Assembly: GCF_007677725.1 (NCBI RefSeq)
Contig: NZ_VEDF01000001.1
Location: 265,457 to 329,456, forward strand
DNA: 64,000 nt
Source of the DNA: Pseudomonas sp. URMO17WK12:I11
GTDB lineage: Bacteria > Pseudomonadota > Gammaproteobacteria > Pseudomonadales > Pseudomonadaceae
Direction of reading: 5' to 3'
The position numbers were made by a program, and so were the translations under genes. Positions 47,772 to 59,032 of the stretch are shown here, one piece after another. Numbering within the stretch: the first letter of the stretch is position 1; the number at the start of each line of letters is the position of its first letter. The notes beneath the pieces were generated by a model. It was not told the DNA's origin and made no database searches. It worked only from the letters and a program-made list of their open reading frames with translations.

Positions 47772-48398
47772 ATGAGCGGTCGTGTTCACAAAATCGAGAT
47801 TCGCCGACGCAACACCGAGAAGATCCTGCGCGCTGCTGAAAAAGTGTTCGCCGAGAACGGCTACGCCGCCACCTCGATGGGCGATATCGCCGAGCAGGCG
47901 CAGCTGCCGCGCTCGAACCTGCACTATTACTTCAGCACCAAGGACGAGCTGTTTCGCGCCGTGCTGCAAGACCTGCTCGAGGAGTGGAAGCAGGACGCCC
48001 TGTGTTTCGAGAACTTCGATGACCCGCGGGTGGTGCTGACCAGTTACATTCGCGCCAAGATGGGCCACTCGCGCTCGCGTCCCTTGGGCTCGAAGATCTG
48101 GGCCGAGGAAATGTTGCATGGCGCGCCGGTGCTGGGGGTGAACCTGAGCGACAGCCTGGTGCCGTGGGCCAAGCTCAAGGAAGAGAAGATTCGCCGTTGG
48201 GTGGCCGAGGGGCGGATCCTGCCGGTGGAGCCCTCGGCGCTGCTGTACATGATCTGGGCGTCCACCCAGCACTATGCGGATTTCGGCTACCAGGTGACGT
48301 TGTTGAACGAGGGCGAGCCGCTCTCGGAGCGGGCGTTCGAGCGGGCGGTGCAAACCGTCACCGCTGTGATCCTGCGTGGCATCGGACTCGAACCGTGA
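47772..48398 (+). CDS. TetR-family regulator, RutR-like, of pyrimidine degradation
   Basis: A 208-residue repressor, from ATG 47772 with GGAG before it; an upstream in-frame start at 47709 would overlap the GH15 gene. HTH at residues 15-60 (ILRAAEKVFAENGYAATSMG, QLPRSNLHYYFSTKDELF). The ligand domain contains LLYMIWASTQHYADF, a stretch I know from E. coli RutR, the uracil-sensing regulator. It is next to and convergent with preA. Two matching pseudo-palindromes in the hydA-permease promoter region are its likely operators, with uracil or a breakdown product as the likely effector. Confidence 0.9.
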   Translation: MSGRVHKIEIRRRNTEKILRAAEKVFAENGYAATSMGDIAEQAQLPRSNLHYYFSTKDELFRAVLQDLLEEWKQDALCFENFDDPRVVLTSYIRAKMGHSRSRPLGSKIWAEEMLHGAPVLGVNLSDSLVPWAKLKEEKIRRWVAEGRILPVEPSALLYMIWASTQHYADFGYQVTLLNEGEPLSERAFERAVQTVTAVILRGIGLEP

Positions 48399-48407
48399 AA
48401 GACAGCA

Positions 48408-48434
48408 GGGGCCACGGCGTGGCCCCACGGCTTT
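48408..48434. terminator. Bidirectional terminator between regulator gene and preA
   Basis: Perfect 8-bp arms GGGGCCAC and GTGGCCCC with a 3-nt loop, then ACGGCTTTT on the plus strand. It fills the 36-bp gap between convergent genes. Confidence 0.8.
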
Positions 48435-49709
48435 TCAGCTGGCTTCGCGGTAGGGGTTGCGGGGATCTTGCGTCCAGTTCAGGTATGGCTTGCCGGTATC
48501 CTGCGCGACCATCTCGATGCAAGCTTCCACCGGACAGGTGATCTGGCACAGGTTGCAGCCCACGCACTCCTCTTCGATCACGCGGTACAGATGCGTGCCA
48601 TCGGCTTTCAACGTGCTGGCGATGGCCTGGTGCGAGGTGTCCTCACAGGCAATATGACAGCGTCCGCAGCCAATGCAGGCCTGCTGGTCGATCTGCGCCA
48701 CCGACTTGTAGTTGATGTCCAGGTACTTCCAGTCGGTGGTGTGTCCCACCGCCTGGCCGCGAAACGCCTGCAGGTCACGATGACCGTGCTGGTCCATCCA
48801 GCGCGCCAGGCCGTCTTTCATGTCTTCGACGATGCGAAAACCATGCAGCATGGCCGCGGTGCAGACCTGCACGGCGCCACTGCCCAGCGCAATGAATTCG
48901 GCGGCATCGCGCCAGTTGCCGATGCCGCCAATGCCGCAGATCGGCAAGCCTCGGGTCTGTGGGTCGCGGGCAATCTCGGCAACCATGTTCAGGGCGATCG
49001 GCTTGACCGCCGAGCCGCAGTAGCCACCGTGGGTGCTCTGCTCACCGACGATGGGGTGGGCGACCATCCGCTCCAGATCGACGCTGGTGATCGAGTTGAT
49101 GGTGTTGATCAGCGACACTGCATCGGCGCCGCCGCGATGCGCGGCGCGCGCCGACTGGCGGATGTCGGTGATGTTCGGGGTGAGCTTGACGATCACCGGC
49201 AACGCGCTGTACTGCTTGCACCAGCGCGTGACCATCTCGACATATTCAGGCACCTGGCCCACCGCCGCGCCCATGCCCCGCTCGGGCATGCCGTGGGGGC
49301 AGCCGAAATTGAGCTCGATGCCATCGGCGCCGGTAGCTTCCACCAGGGGCAAGATGAATTTCCAGGAGGCCTCTTCGCACGGCACCATCAGCGACACGAT
49401 CAGGGCGCGGTCTGGCCAGTCGCGCTTGACCTGGGTGATTTCCCGCAGGTTGAGCTCCAGCGAGCGGTCGGTGATCAGCTCGATGTTGTTGATGCCCTGG
49501 ACCTGGCGGTTGGGGCCGAAGTGCGCAGAATAACGCGATGACACGTTGACCGCGGCCGGGTCCTCGCCGAGGGTCTTCCACACCACGCCGCCCCAACCCG
49601 CTTCGAAGGCGCGCACCACGTTGTAGGCTTTGTCGGTAGGAGGGGCCGAGGCCAGCCAGAAGGGGTTGGGCGCCTTGATGCCGGCGAATTCGATCGATAG
49701 GTCGGCCAT
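48435..49709 (-). CDS. preA: NAD-dependent dihydropyrimidine dehydrogenase, PreA subunit
   Basis: A 424-residue catalytic subunit that reduces uracil or thymine to the 5,6-dihydro form. FMN barrel of the dihydroorotate dehydrogenase type: FAGIKAPNPFWLASAPPTDK, GIELNFGCPHGMPERGMG with the catalytic Cys, VIVKLTPNITDIRQSA, CGIGGIGNWRDAAEFIALG. The C-terminus has two 4Fe-4S motifs, CIGCGRCHIACEDTSHQ and CVGCNLCQITCPVEACI. It starts inside the stop of preT (TAATG), so the two subunits are made together. It corresponds to the C-terminal half of the mammalian DPD enzyme. Confidence 0.96.
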   Translation of the reverse strand: MADLSIEFAGIKAPNPFWLASAPPTDKAYNVVRAFEAGWGGVVWKTLGEDPAAVNVSSRYSAHFGPNRQVQGINNIELITDRSLELNLREITQVKRDWPDRALIVSLMVPCEEASWKFILPLVEATGADGIELNFGCPHGMPERGMGAAVGQVPEYVEMVTRWCKQYSALPVIVKLTPNITDIRQSARAAHRGGADAVSLINTINSITSVDLERMVAHPIVGEQSTHGGYCGSAVKPIALNMVAEIARDPQTRGLPICGIGGIGNWRDAAEFIALGSGAVQVCTAAMLHGFRIVEDMKDGLARWMDQHGHRDLQAFRGQAVGHTTDWKYLDINYKSVAQIDQQACIGCGRCHIACEDTSHQAIASTLKADGTHLYRVIEEECVGCNLCQITCPVEACIEMVAQDTGKPYLNWTQDPRNPYREAS

Positions 49710-51076
49710 TACGCTGCCTCCACGTTGAGCATGAGTTGGGCATGGATGGCGTGCGCCGCTACCTTGCCATGTTGCACGGCCTGCACCGTCAGGTCCTGGC
49801 CCAGTGCGGTGCAGTCACCGCCGGCATATACGCCGGGCAGGCTGGTGCGCATGTGCGCATCGACGCGGATGCGCTCGCCGTCACGTGCCAGCTGCGCGGC
49901 CAGCGGGTCGTACAGGCTCGCTTCGTCGAAGCACTGGCCGATGGCGGTGAAGATGGCATCGGCGGCCAGCTCGAAGGTGTCGCCCGTGTCGCGCAGACGA
50001 CCCTCGACCAGTGTGGTACGCATGAACCGCATGCCGCGCACCTTGCCGTTGCCGTCGAGCAATACCTGATCCGGCCGGGCCCAGGTGTGCAGGCGCACCT
50101 GATTGGCCTTGGCGATATCCTGCTCATGCCCGGTCGCGCCCATGTCAGCATGGCCGCGGCGGTACACCAGGTTGACGTCGCGGGCGCCCAGTCGACTCAT
50201 CTGCACAGCCATGTCGATGGCAGTATTACCGGCGCCGATCACCAGGCAGCGGTCGGCCAGCGGCAGCTGCGCCAGATCGTCCGCCTGACGCAGTTCGCGG
50301 ATATAAGCGGTGGCGGCGAGCAGGCCGGGCGCCTGCTCGTCGGCCAGGCCGAGCTGACGCACGGCAGCGAGGCCCAGCCCCAGAAAAACCGCATCGAACT
50401 GATCGCGCAACTCACTCAAGCTCAGATTGCTGCTCAGGCGCTGGCCGTGACGGATCTCGATACCGCCAATACCCAGCAGAAACGCTACCTCGCGCTGGGC
50501 ATAGTCATCGACCAGCTTGTAGCGGGCGATGCCGTATTCGTTGAGTCCGCCGGGTTTCTCGGCGGCCTCGAACACCACCACATCGTGTCCGTGCATGGCC
50601 AGGCGATGGGCACACGACAGCCCGGCCGGGCCTGCGCCGACCACGGCAACGCGCTTGCCGGTGGCGGGTGAGCGCTGGAAGGGATGCTGGTCGAACTGGG
50701 CGTTGTCCAGCGCATAGCGCTGCAATTGCCCGATCAACACCGGCGCGCATTCCTGGGCGTTGTTGCGCACGCAGGCCTGTTGGCAGAGGATTTCCGTGGG
50801 ACACACCCGGGCGCAGCTGCCGCCGAGGATATTGGCCGCCAGAATGCGCTCGGCGGCGCCTTGCAGGTTCTCGTCACTGATGCGATGGATGAACGATGGA
50901 ATGTCGATTTCGCTCGGGCAGGCGTTGATGCACGGGGCGTCGTAGCAATACAGGCAGCGGGCGCTTTCGACTGCGGCCTGGCGCGCGGTGAGCGGCGGGG
51001 CCAGGTCGCTGAACTGTTGGGCCAACTGGGCGCTGCCGGCACGCGGGCGCGGCAGATGATTCAGGGCATCGATCAC
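49709..51076 (-). CDS. preT: NAD-dependent dihydropyrimidine dehydrogenase, PreT subunit
   Basis: A 455-residue electron-input subunit, starting at GTG 51076 behind AGAGAGG. N-terminal Fe-S domain with CLYCYDAPCINACPSEIDIP and CARVCPTEILCQQACVRN, FAD Rossmann motif VAVVGAGPAGLSCAHRLAMH, and NAD-binding CLVIGAGNTAIDMAVQMSRL. It passes electrons from NAD(P)H through FAD and Fe-S clusters to PreA. Similar to the small subunit of glutamate synthase. It is 75 bp downstream of the dihydropyrimidinase gene on the same strand. Confidence 0.95.
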   Translation of the reverse strand: MIDALNHLPRPRAGSAQLAQQFSDLAPPLTARQAAVESARCLYCYDAPCINACPSEIDIPSFIHRISDENLQGAAERILAANILGGSCARVCPTEILCQQACVRNNAQECAPVLIGQLQRYALDNAQFDQHPFQRSPATGKRVAVVGAGPAGLSCAHRLAMHGHDVVVFEAAEKPGGLNEYGIARYKLVDDYAQREVAFLLGIGGIEIRHGQRLSSNLSLSELRDQFDAVFLGLGLAAVRQLGLADEQAPGLLAATAYIRELRQADDLAQLPLADRCLVIGAGNTAIDMAVQMSRLGARDVNLVYRRGHADMGATGHEQDIAKANQVRLHTWARPDQVLLDGNGKVRGMRFMRTTLVEGRLRDTGDTFELAADAIFTAIGQCFDEASLYDPLAAQLARDGERIRVDAHMRTSLPGVYAGGDCTALGQDLTVQAVQHGKVAAHAIHAQLMLNVEAA

Positions 51077-51151
51077 AGTGGATAGCCTCTCTTTTTTCTA
51101 GGTATGCACGTCGCTGGCTGGCGGCGGATTTCGCGCTGCCGTGCAGCCCCG

Positions 51152-52699
<1,548 letters not shown>

Positions 52700-52814
52700 C
52701 TAGTTGCTGATCGGAATTTGAGCAAGAAAAAATTCCCGATAATTAATAAGGTCTTTAACCCATTGAAAAATAACGGTAAGCCAGTAGATGAGGGGCTTTG
52801 GTCAGCCGCCTGCC

Positions 52815-52838
52815 CATCCTGTCTCACTTGACAGGATC
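52815..52838. promoter_or_regulatory. Candidate pyrimidine-regulator operator 2
   Basis: ATCCTGTC (52816-52823) and GACAGGAT (52830-52837) are perfect 8-bp arms around a 6-bp centre. It aligns base for base with operator 1 over most of 24 bp and lies 112 bp before the permease start, so one operator faces each divergent promoter. The interval 52598-52949 holds nothing else I can name beyond an AT-rich stretch near 52715-52790 suitable for promoters. Confidence 0.65.
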
Positions 52839-52949
52839 CGATTTTAAGCAAGATTTGCTATCCGAACCTTGCTGTTTCCGAACGTGCGTCACTCCGGCCG
52901 TCGCAGTAGCCCGATGAGCGAACAACTACAAGAAATCTGGAGAAAGGCC

Positions 52950-54449
52950 ATGCAGCAGAATAGATCGCAAGTGATCGAGCAGGCAGGCTTGTGCGAGCTG
53001 GATGCCGGCAGTGACGTACTCGACAGCCCTCGCTACAACCACGACATCGCACCGACCAAAGTGCACCAGCGCACCTGGAACAAATGGCACATCACCGCGC
53101 TGTGGGTGGGCATGTCGATCTGCGTGCCGACCTACACCCTGGGCGGTGTGCTGACCGCCTACTTTGGCCTGAGCGTCGGTGAAGCGCTGCTGGCGATCCT
53201 GCTGGCCAACCTGATCGTGCTGATTCCGTTGACGCTCAATGCCTTTCCCGGCACGAAGTACGGCATCCCGTTTCCGGTGCTGCTGCGCTCCTCGTTCGGC
53301 ATCATCGGCTCCAACGTGCCGTGCCTGGTTCGCGCGGTGGTCGCCTGTGGTTGGTTCGGCATCCAGACCTTGTTCGGTGGGCTGGCCATTCACCTGTTTC
53401 TGGGCTCGGTATTCGACGGCTGGAAAGCCCTGGGTGGCACCGGGGAAGTGATCGGCTTCATGCTGTTCTGGGCGCTGAACCTCTGGGTGGTGCTACGCGG
53501 CGCCGAGTCGATCAAATGGCTGGAAACCCTGTCCGCACCGTTGCTCGTCGCGTTCGGCCTGGGGCTGCTGATCTGGGCCTTTCCGCACATGTCGATGAGC
53601 GAACTGCTGGCCCAGCCACCCAAGCGTCCAGAAGGGGCCAGCGTACTGAGCTACTTCGGCGCCGGGCTGACGGCCATGGTCGGCTTCTGGGCCACCCTGT
53701 CGTTGAATATTCCCGACTTCAGTCGCTATGCAAAAAGCCAGAAGGACCAGATCCTCGGGCAGATTTTCGGGCTGCCGCTGACCATGTTCCTGTTCGCCGC
53801 CCTGGGCGTGGTGATGACCGCAGCCTCGGCATCGCTGGTGGGGGAAACGGTGTCCGATCCGGTGACCCTGATCGGCAAGATCCAGAGCCCTGGCTGGGTG
53901 GCGCTGGCCATGGCGCTGATCGTCATCGCCACATTGTCGACCAACACGGCGGCCAATATCGTCTCGCCCACCAATGATTTCCAGAACATCGCCCCGCGCC
54001 TGATCGGGCGTACCCGCGCGGTGTGGCTGACCGGCTTCATTGGCTTGGCGCTGATGAGCCACGAGCTGTTGAAAAAACTCGGCTGGATCGTTTCGGACCT
54101 GAGCCTGGAAAGCGTCTATTCCAACTGGTTGCTGGGTTATTCGAGCCTGCTGGGGCCGATCGCGGGAATCATGGTGGTCGACTATTTCCTGATCCGCCGC
54201 CAGCGCCTGGACCTGGCCGGCCTGTACCGCGACGACGTCTACCCGGCCTGGAACTGGGCCGGTTTCGTCGCCTTCGGCGTGCCGGTGGCGCTGACCGTAG
54301 TGGCCATCGGCGACAGCCGCTTCAGCTGGTTCTACGACTACGGCTGGTTCACCGGCTCACTGCTGGGCGGCGCGTTGTACTACGCCCTCGGCGCGCGGGT
54401 GGTGGCTGGCCTGGCGGTAACGCCTACCCCGACCAATAAAAACGCCTGA
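52950..54449 (+). CDS. NCS1-family nucleobase/hydantoin permease
   Basis: A 499-residue inner-membrane transporter with about 12 helices. ATG 52950 follows GGAGAAAGG; longer in-frame starts at 52869 and 52914 have no ribosome site. NCS1 marks: LDSPRYNHDIAPTKVHQRTW before helix 1, ITALWVGMSICVPTYTLGG, IPFPVLLRSSFGIIGSNVPC, and ANIVSPTNDFQNIAPRLI in the middle. It should import uracil, thymine, dihydropyrimidines or hydantoins with Na+ or H+. It is co-directional with the amidohydrolase gene 10 bp downstream and divergent from hydA. Confidence 0.93.
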   Translation: MQQNRSQVIEQAGLCELDAGSDVLDSPRYNHDIAPTKVHQRTWNKWHITALWVGMSICVPTYTLGGVLTAYFGLSVGEALLAILLANLIVLIPLTLNAFPGTKYGIPFPVLLRSSFGIIGSNVPCLVRAVVACGWFGIQTLFGGLAIHLFLGSVFDGWKALGGTGEVIGFMLFWALNLWVVLRGAESIKWLETLSAPLLVAFGLGLLIWAFPHMSMSELLAQPPKRPEGASVLSYFGAGLTAMVGFWATLSLNIPDFSRYAKSQKDQILGQIFGLPLTMFLFAALGVVMTAASASLVGETVSDPVTLIGKIQSPGWVALAMALIVIATLSTNTAANIVSPTNDFQNIAPRLIGRTRAVWLTGFIGLALMSHELLKKLGWIVSDLSLESVYSNWLLGYSSLLGPIAGIMVVDYFLIRRQRLDLAGLYRDDVYPAWNWAGFVAFGVPVALTVVAIGDSRFSWFYDYGWFTGSLLGGALYYALGARVVAGLAVTPTPTNKNA

Positions 54450-54459
54450 GGAGAAAACC

Positions 54460-55743
54460 ATGAGCCAAGCTCGGAACGTCCTGACTTCAAGCGAGCAGCA
54501 TATCGACAGTGAGCGCCTGTGGCAGTCGCTGATGGACCTTGCCCGTCTGGGCGCCACGCCCAAAGGCGGGGTATGCCGCCTGGCGCTGACCGACCTTGAT
54601 CGCCAGGCGCGGGACCTTTTCGTGCAGTGGTCCGAGGCGGCCGGTTGCCAGGTCAGCGTCGATGGCGTGGGCAATATCTTCGCTCGCCGCCCCGGGCGAA
54701 ATCCCGAGCTGCCGCCGGTAATGACCGGTAGCCATATCGACACCCAGCCCACTGGCGGCAAATTCGATGGCTGTTTCGGCGTCCTGGCAGGGCTGGAGGT
54801 GTTGCGCACCCTCAATGACCTGGGTATCGAGACCGAAGCGCCGTTGGAGGTGGTGGTATGGACCAACGAAGAAGGCTCGCGCTTCGCCCCGTGCATGATG
54901 GGCTCGGGGGTATTTGCCGGCAAGTTCACCCTGCATGACACCTTGGCCAAGCGCGACGCCCAGGGCGTTTCGGTGGGCGAGGCGTTGAACGCCATCGGCT
55001 ATGCCGGCGAGCGCGAAGTCCTCGGCCACCTGGTCGGTGCGTACTTCGAAGCGCATATCGAACAGGGGCCGATCCTCGAGGACCAGGCCAAGACCATCGG
55101 CGTGGTCCTGGGCGCACTGGGGCAGAAATGGTTCGACCTGACCCTGCGTGGGGTCGAGGCCCACGCAGGGCCGACGCCCATGCACCTGCGCAAAGATGCA
55201 CTGGTGGGAGCGGCGGCAGTGGTCGCGGCGGTCAATCGCGCGGCCCATGCCCATCAACCACACGCCTGTGGCACGGTCGGTTGCCTGCAGGCTTATCCGG
55301 GGTCGCGTAACGTCATTCCAGGTGAAGTGCGCATGACCCTGGATTTCCGCCATCTGCAAGGCGAGCGTCTGGACGCGATGATCGCCCAGGTGCGCGAGGT
55401 GATCGAGGCCACCTGTGCCGAGCACGGGCTGAGCTTTGAGCTGACGCCCACGGCGGATTTCCCGGCGCTGTATTTCGACCGAGGCTGCGTCGAAGCGGTG
55501 CGTGATTCGGCGCAGGCGCTGGGCTTGCCCCACATGGACATCGTCAGCGGGGCGGGGCATGACGCGATCTTTCTTGCCGAGCTGGGCCCGGCAGGAATGA
55601 TCTTCGTGCCCTGTGAGAACGGCATCAGCCACAACGAGATCGAGAACGCCACACAGCAAGACCTGGGCGCAGGGTGCGCGGTCTTGCTGCGGGCGATGCT
55701 GGCAGCCTCCGAGGCCATCGCCAGCGCACGCCTGGCGGCTTGA
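54460..55743 (+). CDS. N-carbamoyl-beta-alanine amidohydrolase-type M20 hydrolase
   Basis: A 427-residue M20-family zinc hydrolase that should release beta-alanine, CO2 and ammonia from N-carbamoyl-beta-alanine, the last step of reductive pyrimidine breakdown. Metal-binding TGSHIDTQPTGGKFDGCFGV, NEEGSRFAPCMMGS with catalytic Glu, EAHIEQGPILEDQ, DLTLRGVEAHAGPTPM from the dimer domain, and VSGAGHDAIFLAELGPAGMI. The family also includes allantoate amidohydrolase and L-carbamoylases, but the dihydropyrimidinase and dehydrogenase neighbours favour the pyrimidine role. Confidence 0.92.
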   Translation: MSQARNVLTSSEQHIDSERLWQSLMDLARLGATPKGGVCRLALTDLDRQARDLFVQWSEAAGCQVSVDGVGNIFARRPGRNPELPPVMTGSHIDTQPTGGKFDGCFGVLAGLEVLRTLNDLGIETEAPLEVVVWTNEEGSRFAPCMMGSGVFAGKFTLHDTLAKRDAQGVSVGEALNAIGYAGEREVLGHLVGAYFEAHIEQGPILEDQAKTIGVVLGALGQKWFDLTLRGVEAHAGPTPMHLRKDALVGAAAVVAAVNRAAHAHQPHACGTVGCLQAYPGSRNVIPGEVRMTLDFRHLQGERLDAMIAQVREVIEATCAEHGLSFELTPTADFPALYFDRGCVEAVRDSAQALGLPHMDIVSGAGHDAIFLAELGPAGMIFVPCENGISHNEIENATQQDLGAGCAVLLRAMLAASEAIASARLAA

Positions 55744-55783
55744 GTGGCGCTTGCTCGGCGCCGCTCAAGCCCGGGCCTGGCGA

Positions 55784-57136
55784 TCAGGCCAGGGCGTCGC
55801 GCCGGCTGCTGGCCACATTGCTGTGACGCAAGGTTGGCAGCAGGAAGGCGATGGCCAGCAGGCAGGCGGCTACCAGCATCACGAAGCCGCCATCCCAGCC
55901 GAAGTGATCGACCGTATAGCCCATCGCCGCGCTTGCGGCCACCGAGCCGCCAAGGTAGCCGAACAAGCCGGTGAAGCCGGCGGCGGTGCCGGCGGCTTTC
56001 TTCGGCGCCAGCTCCAGCGCCTGCAGGCCGACCAGCATCACTGGCCCGTAGATCAGGAAGCCGATGGAGAACAGCGCGATCATGTCGACGGTCGGGTTAC
56101 CCGGTGGGTTAAGCCAGTACACCAGGGTGGCCACTGTCACCAGGGCCATGAACACGATCCCGGTCAGGCCGCGATTGCCGCGGAAGATCTTGTCCGACAT
56201 CCAGCCACACAGCAGGGTGCCGGGAATGCCAGCCCACTCATAGAAGAAGTATGCCCACGAGGTCGTGTCGACGCTGAAGTGCTTGGCTTCCTTGAGGTAG
56301 GTCGGCGCCCAGTCCAGCACGCCGTAGCGCAGCAGGTAGACGAACACGTTGGCCAGGGCGATGTACCACAGCATCTTGTTGCGCAGTACGTACTGGACGA
56401 AGATCTGCTTGGCGGAAAACTCTTGCTCGTGGCTTTCGTCATAGCCTTCGGGGTAATCATTCTTGTACTGCTCGACCGGCGGCAGGCCCACCGACTGCGG
56501 TGTGTCGCGCATGGCCGCGAACGCGAAGACCGCGACCAGCACAGCCACCGCCGCCGGCACGTAGAATGCCGCATGCCAGTCGTTGGTCCAGCCCAGGCCC
56601 AGCAGGAACAACGGGCCGATCAGGCCGCCGCCGACGTTGTGCGCCACATTCCACACAGATACCACGCCGCCGCGCTCTTTCTGCGACCACCAGTGCACCA
56701 TCGTTCGACCGCTCGGCGGCCAGCCCATCCCCTGTGCCCAGCCATTGATGAACAGCAGCACGAACATGATCGCCACGCTCGAGGTTGCCCAATGCGCGAA
56801 ACCGAACACGAACATGACCGCCGCTGATACCAGCAAGCCGAATGGCAGGAAGTAGCGCGGGTTGGAGCGGTCCGACACCAGGCCCATGAGGAACTTCGAC
56901 AGCCCATAGGCAATGGCGATGGCCGAGATCGCCACGCCCAGCTGACCGCGTGTGTAGCCCTGCTCTTCGATGAGGTAGGGCATGGCCAGGGAGAAGTTCT
57001 TGCGCAGCAGATAGTAGCCGGCATAACCGAAGAAGATCCCGGCGAAGATCTGCCAGCGCAGGCGGCGGTAGGTACTGTCGATGCGATCGTCGGGCAGCGG
57101 CGCCCGGTGGGTAGCAGGGCGGAAGAAGGCAAACAT
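55784..57136 (-). CDS. glpT: Glycerol-3-phosphate transporter (MFS, organophosphate:phosphate antiporter)
   Basis: A 450-residue inner-membrane antiporter with 12 helices. GlpT landmarks: [20 protein letters not shown] with the conserved arginine of helix 1, [17 protein letters not shown] between helices 2 and 3, [20 protein letters not shown], and the helix 7-8 segment [20 protein letters not shown]. It exchanges external glycerol 3-phosphate for inorganic phosphate. It also takes up fosfomycin in related bacteria. Lone gene here, with TTTCG-rich repeats upstream that could bind GlpR. Confidence 0.95.
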   Translation of the reverse strand: MFAFFRPATHRAPLPDDRIDSTYRRLRWQIFAGIFFGYAGYYLLRKNFSLAMPYLIEEQGYTRGQLGVAISAIAIAYGLSKFLMGLVSDRSNPRYFLPFGLLVSAAVMFVFGFAHWATSSVAIMFVLLFINGWAQGMGWPPSGRTMVHWWSQKERGGVVSVWNVAHNVGGGLIGPLFLLGLGWTNDWHAAFYVPAAVAVLVAVFAFAAMRDTPQSVGLPPVEQYKNDYPEGYDESHEQEFSAKQIFVQYVLRNKMLWYIALANVFVYLLRYGVLDWAPTYLKEAKHFSVDTTSWAYFFYEWAGIPGTLLCGWMSDKIFRGNRGLTGIVFMALVTVATLVYWLNPPGNPTVDMIALFSIGFLIYGPVMLVGLQALELAPKKAAGTAAGFTGLFGYLGGSVAASAAMGYTVDHFGWDGGFVMLVAACLLAIAFLLPTLRHSNVASSRRDALA

Positions 57137-57160
57137 GCGAAGCTCCAGCTTTGTTATAGG

Positions 57161-57230
57161 TATGCGAAAGCGAATATTACATTTTCGTTAAAGAAAAAAT
57201 AATGCTTTCGTCGGCTGGATTTTCGAGTGA
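57161..57230. promoter_or_regulatory. Cluster of TTTCG/CGAAA half-sites upstream of glpT
   Basis: In 70 AT-rich bp there are ATGCGAAAGCGAATA, ATTTTCGTTAAAG, TGCTTTCGTCGG and GATTTTCGAG. Repeated TTTCG-type half-sites fit the DeoR-family repressor GlpR of pseudomonads. Exact operator ends cannot be fixed by eye. Confidence 0.4.
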
Positions 57231-57243
57231 TGCAACGATGCCC

Positions 57244-58203
57244 TTAGTCCGCCAAGGTCAGCTGGCCGTTGCGGCCAAGGTGATAGCGTTGCAGGTCGCG
57301 CGCCAGGGTCAGGTGGCCGGTGTAGAATTGGCGCGCTTCATTGCGTACGTCATCGATGCAAGGGCTGCGGCGTGGGTCAGCCTGATAGCGGGCACTGAAA
57401 TGCGTCAGTACCAGATTGCGCACCCTGGCTTGCTCGGCGAAGTGCGCGATGGACGCCGCAGTACTGTGGCCGAAGGCGTTGCCATTGCGCGCGACGATCG
57501 GCCGGGTGTAGGTCGCTTCATGGACCAGCACATCGACATCTTGCGCCAGATCTGCCAGGGCGCCGGGGTTGTCATTGTCGCCACAGACAATCACGCGCTG
57601 CGGCGGGCGCGAGGCTTGGAAAAAATCACGCCCATGCCAGCGCTGTCCGGCATGCTGGACGGTCAGGCCTCTGGCCAGCTCGCCCCACAAGGGGCCGCGT
57701 GGAATGCCGAGCGCTTGCAGCCGTTGGGTGTCCAGCCGGTGATTGGGGGCGGTCTCGGTGAACACGAAACCTAAGCTCGGTACCCGATGCGACAGCTGCA
57801 CGGTATCGACCGCGAGTGCATCGCTGCGCCATTGGCCCATGTCCTCGACGGCCAGCAGCTGCAGTGCGAAAGGCAAGCAGGTGGCAGTGGCCGAAAGGCT
57901 CAGGCGCAGCCAGTCGTGCAGGGCCGCCGGCAGCACGACATCGAGCGCTTCGCTGCGCCCAGCCATGGCCGCGCTGGCCAGCAGGCCGGGCAGGCCGAAG
58001 CAGTGATCGCCGTGAACATGCGTGATGAAAATGCCACGCAGATCATGCAGCGACAGCGCAGAGCGCAGCAGCTGGTGCTGGGTGCCTTCGCCACAGTCCA
58101 CCAAGTACCAGCGCTTGCCGGTAGTTTCGATGACTGCAGTGGCACTTACATTGCGGGATTTGGTCGGCACCCCCGAGGAGGTGCCCAAGAACTGCAGGTC
58201 CAC
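57244..58203 (-). CDS. rnz: Ribonuclease Z
   Basis: A 319-residue metallo-beta-lactamase-fold nuclease of the ElaC type that trims tRNA 3' ends. [20 protein letters not shown] at the N-terminus, the zinc motif [17 protein letters not shown], the later ligands in [11 protein letters not shown] (Asp neighbourhood), [15 protein letters not shown] and LTHFSARY. The length fits the short bacterial form that works as a dimer. It has its own start codon 24 bp from the end of the upstream intergenic stretch and lies downstream of blc on the same strand. Confidence 0.95.
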   Translation of the reverse strand: MDLQFLGTSSGVPTKSRNVSATAVIETTGKRWYLVDCGEGTQHQLLRSALSLHDLRGIFITHVHGDHCFGLPGLLASAAMAGRSEALDVVLPAALHDWLRLSLSATATCLPFALQLLAVEDMGQWRSDALAVDTVQLSHRVPSLGFVFTETAPNHRLDTQRLQALGIPRGPLWGELARGLTVQHAGQRWHGRDFFQASRPPQRVIVCGDNDNPGALADLAQDVDVLVHEATYTRPIVARNGNAFGHSTAASIAHFAEQARVRNLVLTHFSARYQADPRRSPCIDDVRNEARQFYTGHLTLARDLQRYHLGRNGQLTLAD

Positions 58204-58261
58204 TGTCGCGCTCCGAAGATGAGCTGGCCACCTTGACCGGCCGCCAGCCGTGCGTCGATGC

Positions 58262-58825
58262 TCAAGGCGCCGTGGCGGGGTCCTGGCGCCAGATCAGCTC
58301 GCTGGTGTCGTAGCCTTGCTTGCGCGCGATCGACAGCAGTTGCTCACGCGTCTGGTCGGTGATCGCCGGGGTACGCGACAGCAACCACAGGTATTCCCGA
58401 TTGGGATGGCCCACCAATGCCACGCGGTAGTCCTTGTCGTGGTACAGCACCCAGTATTCACCCTTGGTCAGGTTCGGCGCCAGGCGGCTGAACCAGTTGT
58501 CGAAGCGGACCCAGAGCTTGTCGGTCTTGCCCGGCACTTGAGCCTCGGCGACACCCTGGGCTTCGTTCCACTCACCGTCCTTCTCCATGCAGCGGTTGGT
58601 GACGTCGATGCGCCCGTCTTCGCGCAAGCCGTAGTGGGCCTCGGACTGCACGCAGTTACGCTGGAAGAACATGGGCAGTCGCGCCAGCTCGTACCAGGTG
58701 CCTTGGTAGCGTTGCAGATCGACCTGCACAGTGTTCGGTGGGGTGTGATGATCGTCGCTGGAACCGACGCAGCCCATCAGGGCCAGGGACATGCAAGAAA
58801 GCATCAGGGCCGTGCGCATCGCCAT
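58262..58825 (-). CDS. blc: Outer-membrane lipoprotein lipocalin
   Basis: A 187-residue lipoprotein: signal peptide [19 protein letters not shown] with a lipobox ending in Cys19. The lipocalin fold follows, with the first signature [19 protein letters not shown] (GxW motif), then [38 protein letters not shown] and the third motif [17 protein letters not shown]. Bacterial Blc binds lysophospholipids or fatty acids and helps envelope upkeep. The stop of blc is 58 bp before the rnz start, so they may be co-transcribed. Confidence 0.95.
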   Translation of the reverse strand: MAMRTALMLSCMSLALMGCVGSSDDHHTPPNTVQVDLQRYQGTWYELARLPMFFQRNCVQSEAHYGLREDGRIDVTNRCMEKDGEWNEAQGVAEAQVPGKTDKLWVRFDNWFSRLAPNLTKGEYWVLYHDKDYRVALVGHPNREYLWLLSRTPAITDQTREQLLSIARKQGYDTSELIWRQDPATAP

Positions 58826-59032
58826 GGCAAAACCTCCTGTCAGCGAGTAGGGCTCTCCAAGGCTTCGATACGGCCATGGAGAAAAAGTTGTATCAGCTTG
58901 GCACGTTCGCAGCTTTCAGCATTACCGAGCCGGGGCCGGCGACAGCGAGCGCAGTCCCGGTTTTGGCACAAGCGCGGTGCCGAGCCTGGGTTACCATCGG
59001 CCGTGCCAATCATCCGCAGAGGAGCGCCGCCT

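Noticed and set aside
44711..47773. A 1020-codon open frame on the minus strand
   Set aside because: It is antisense to zwf and the GH15 gene, both of which carry clear catalytic motifs. Long antisense frames are common in high-GC DNA with GC-rich third positions, and its translation shows no domain.
58250..59032. N-terminal extension of the crotonase frame by 261 codons
   Set aside because: The extension is antisense to blc and has no domain; GTG 59033 has a ribosome site and starts the crotonase fold.
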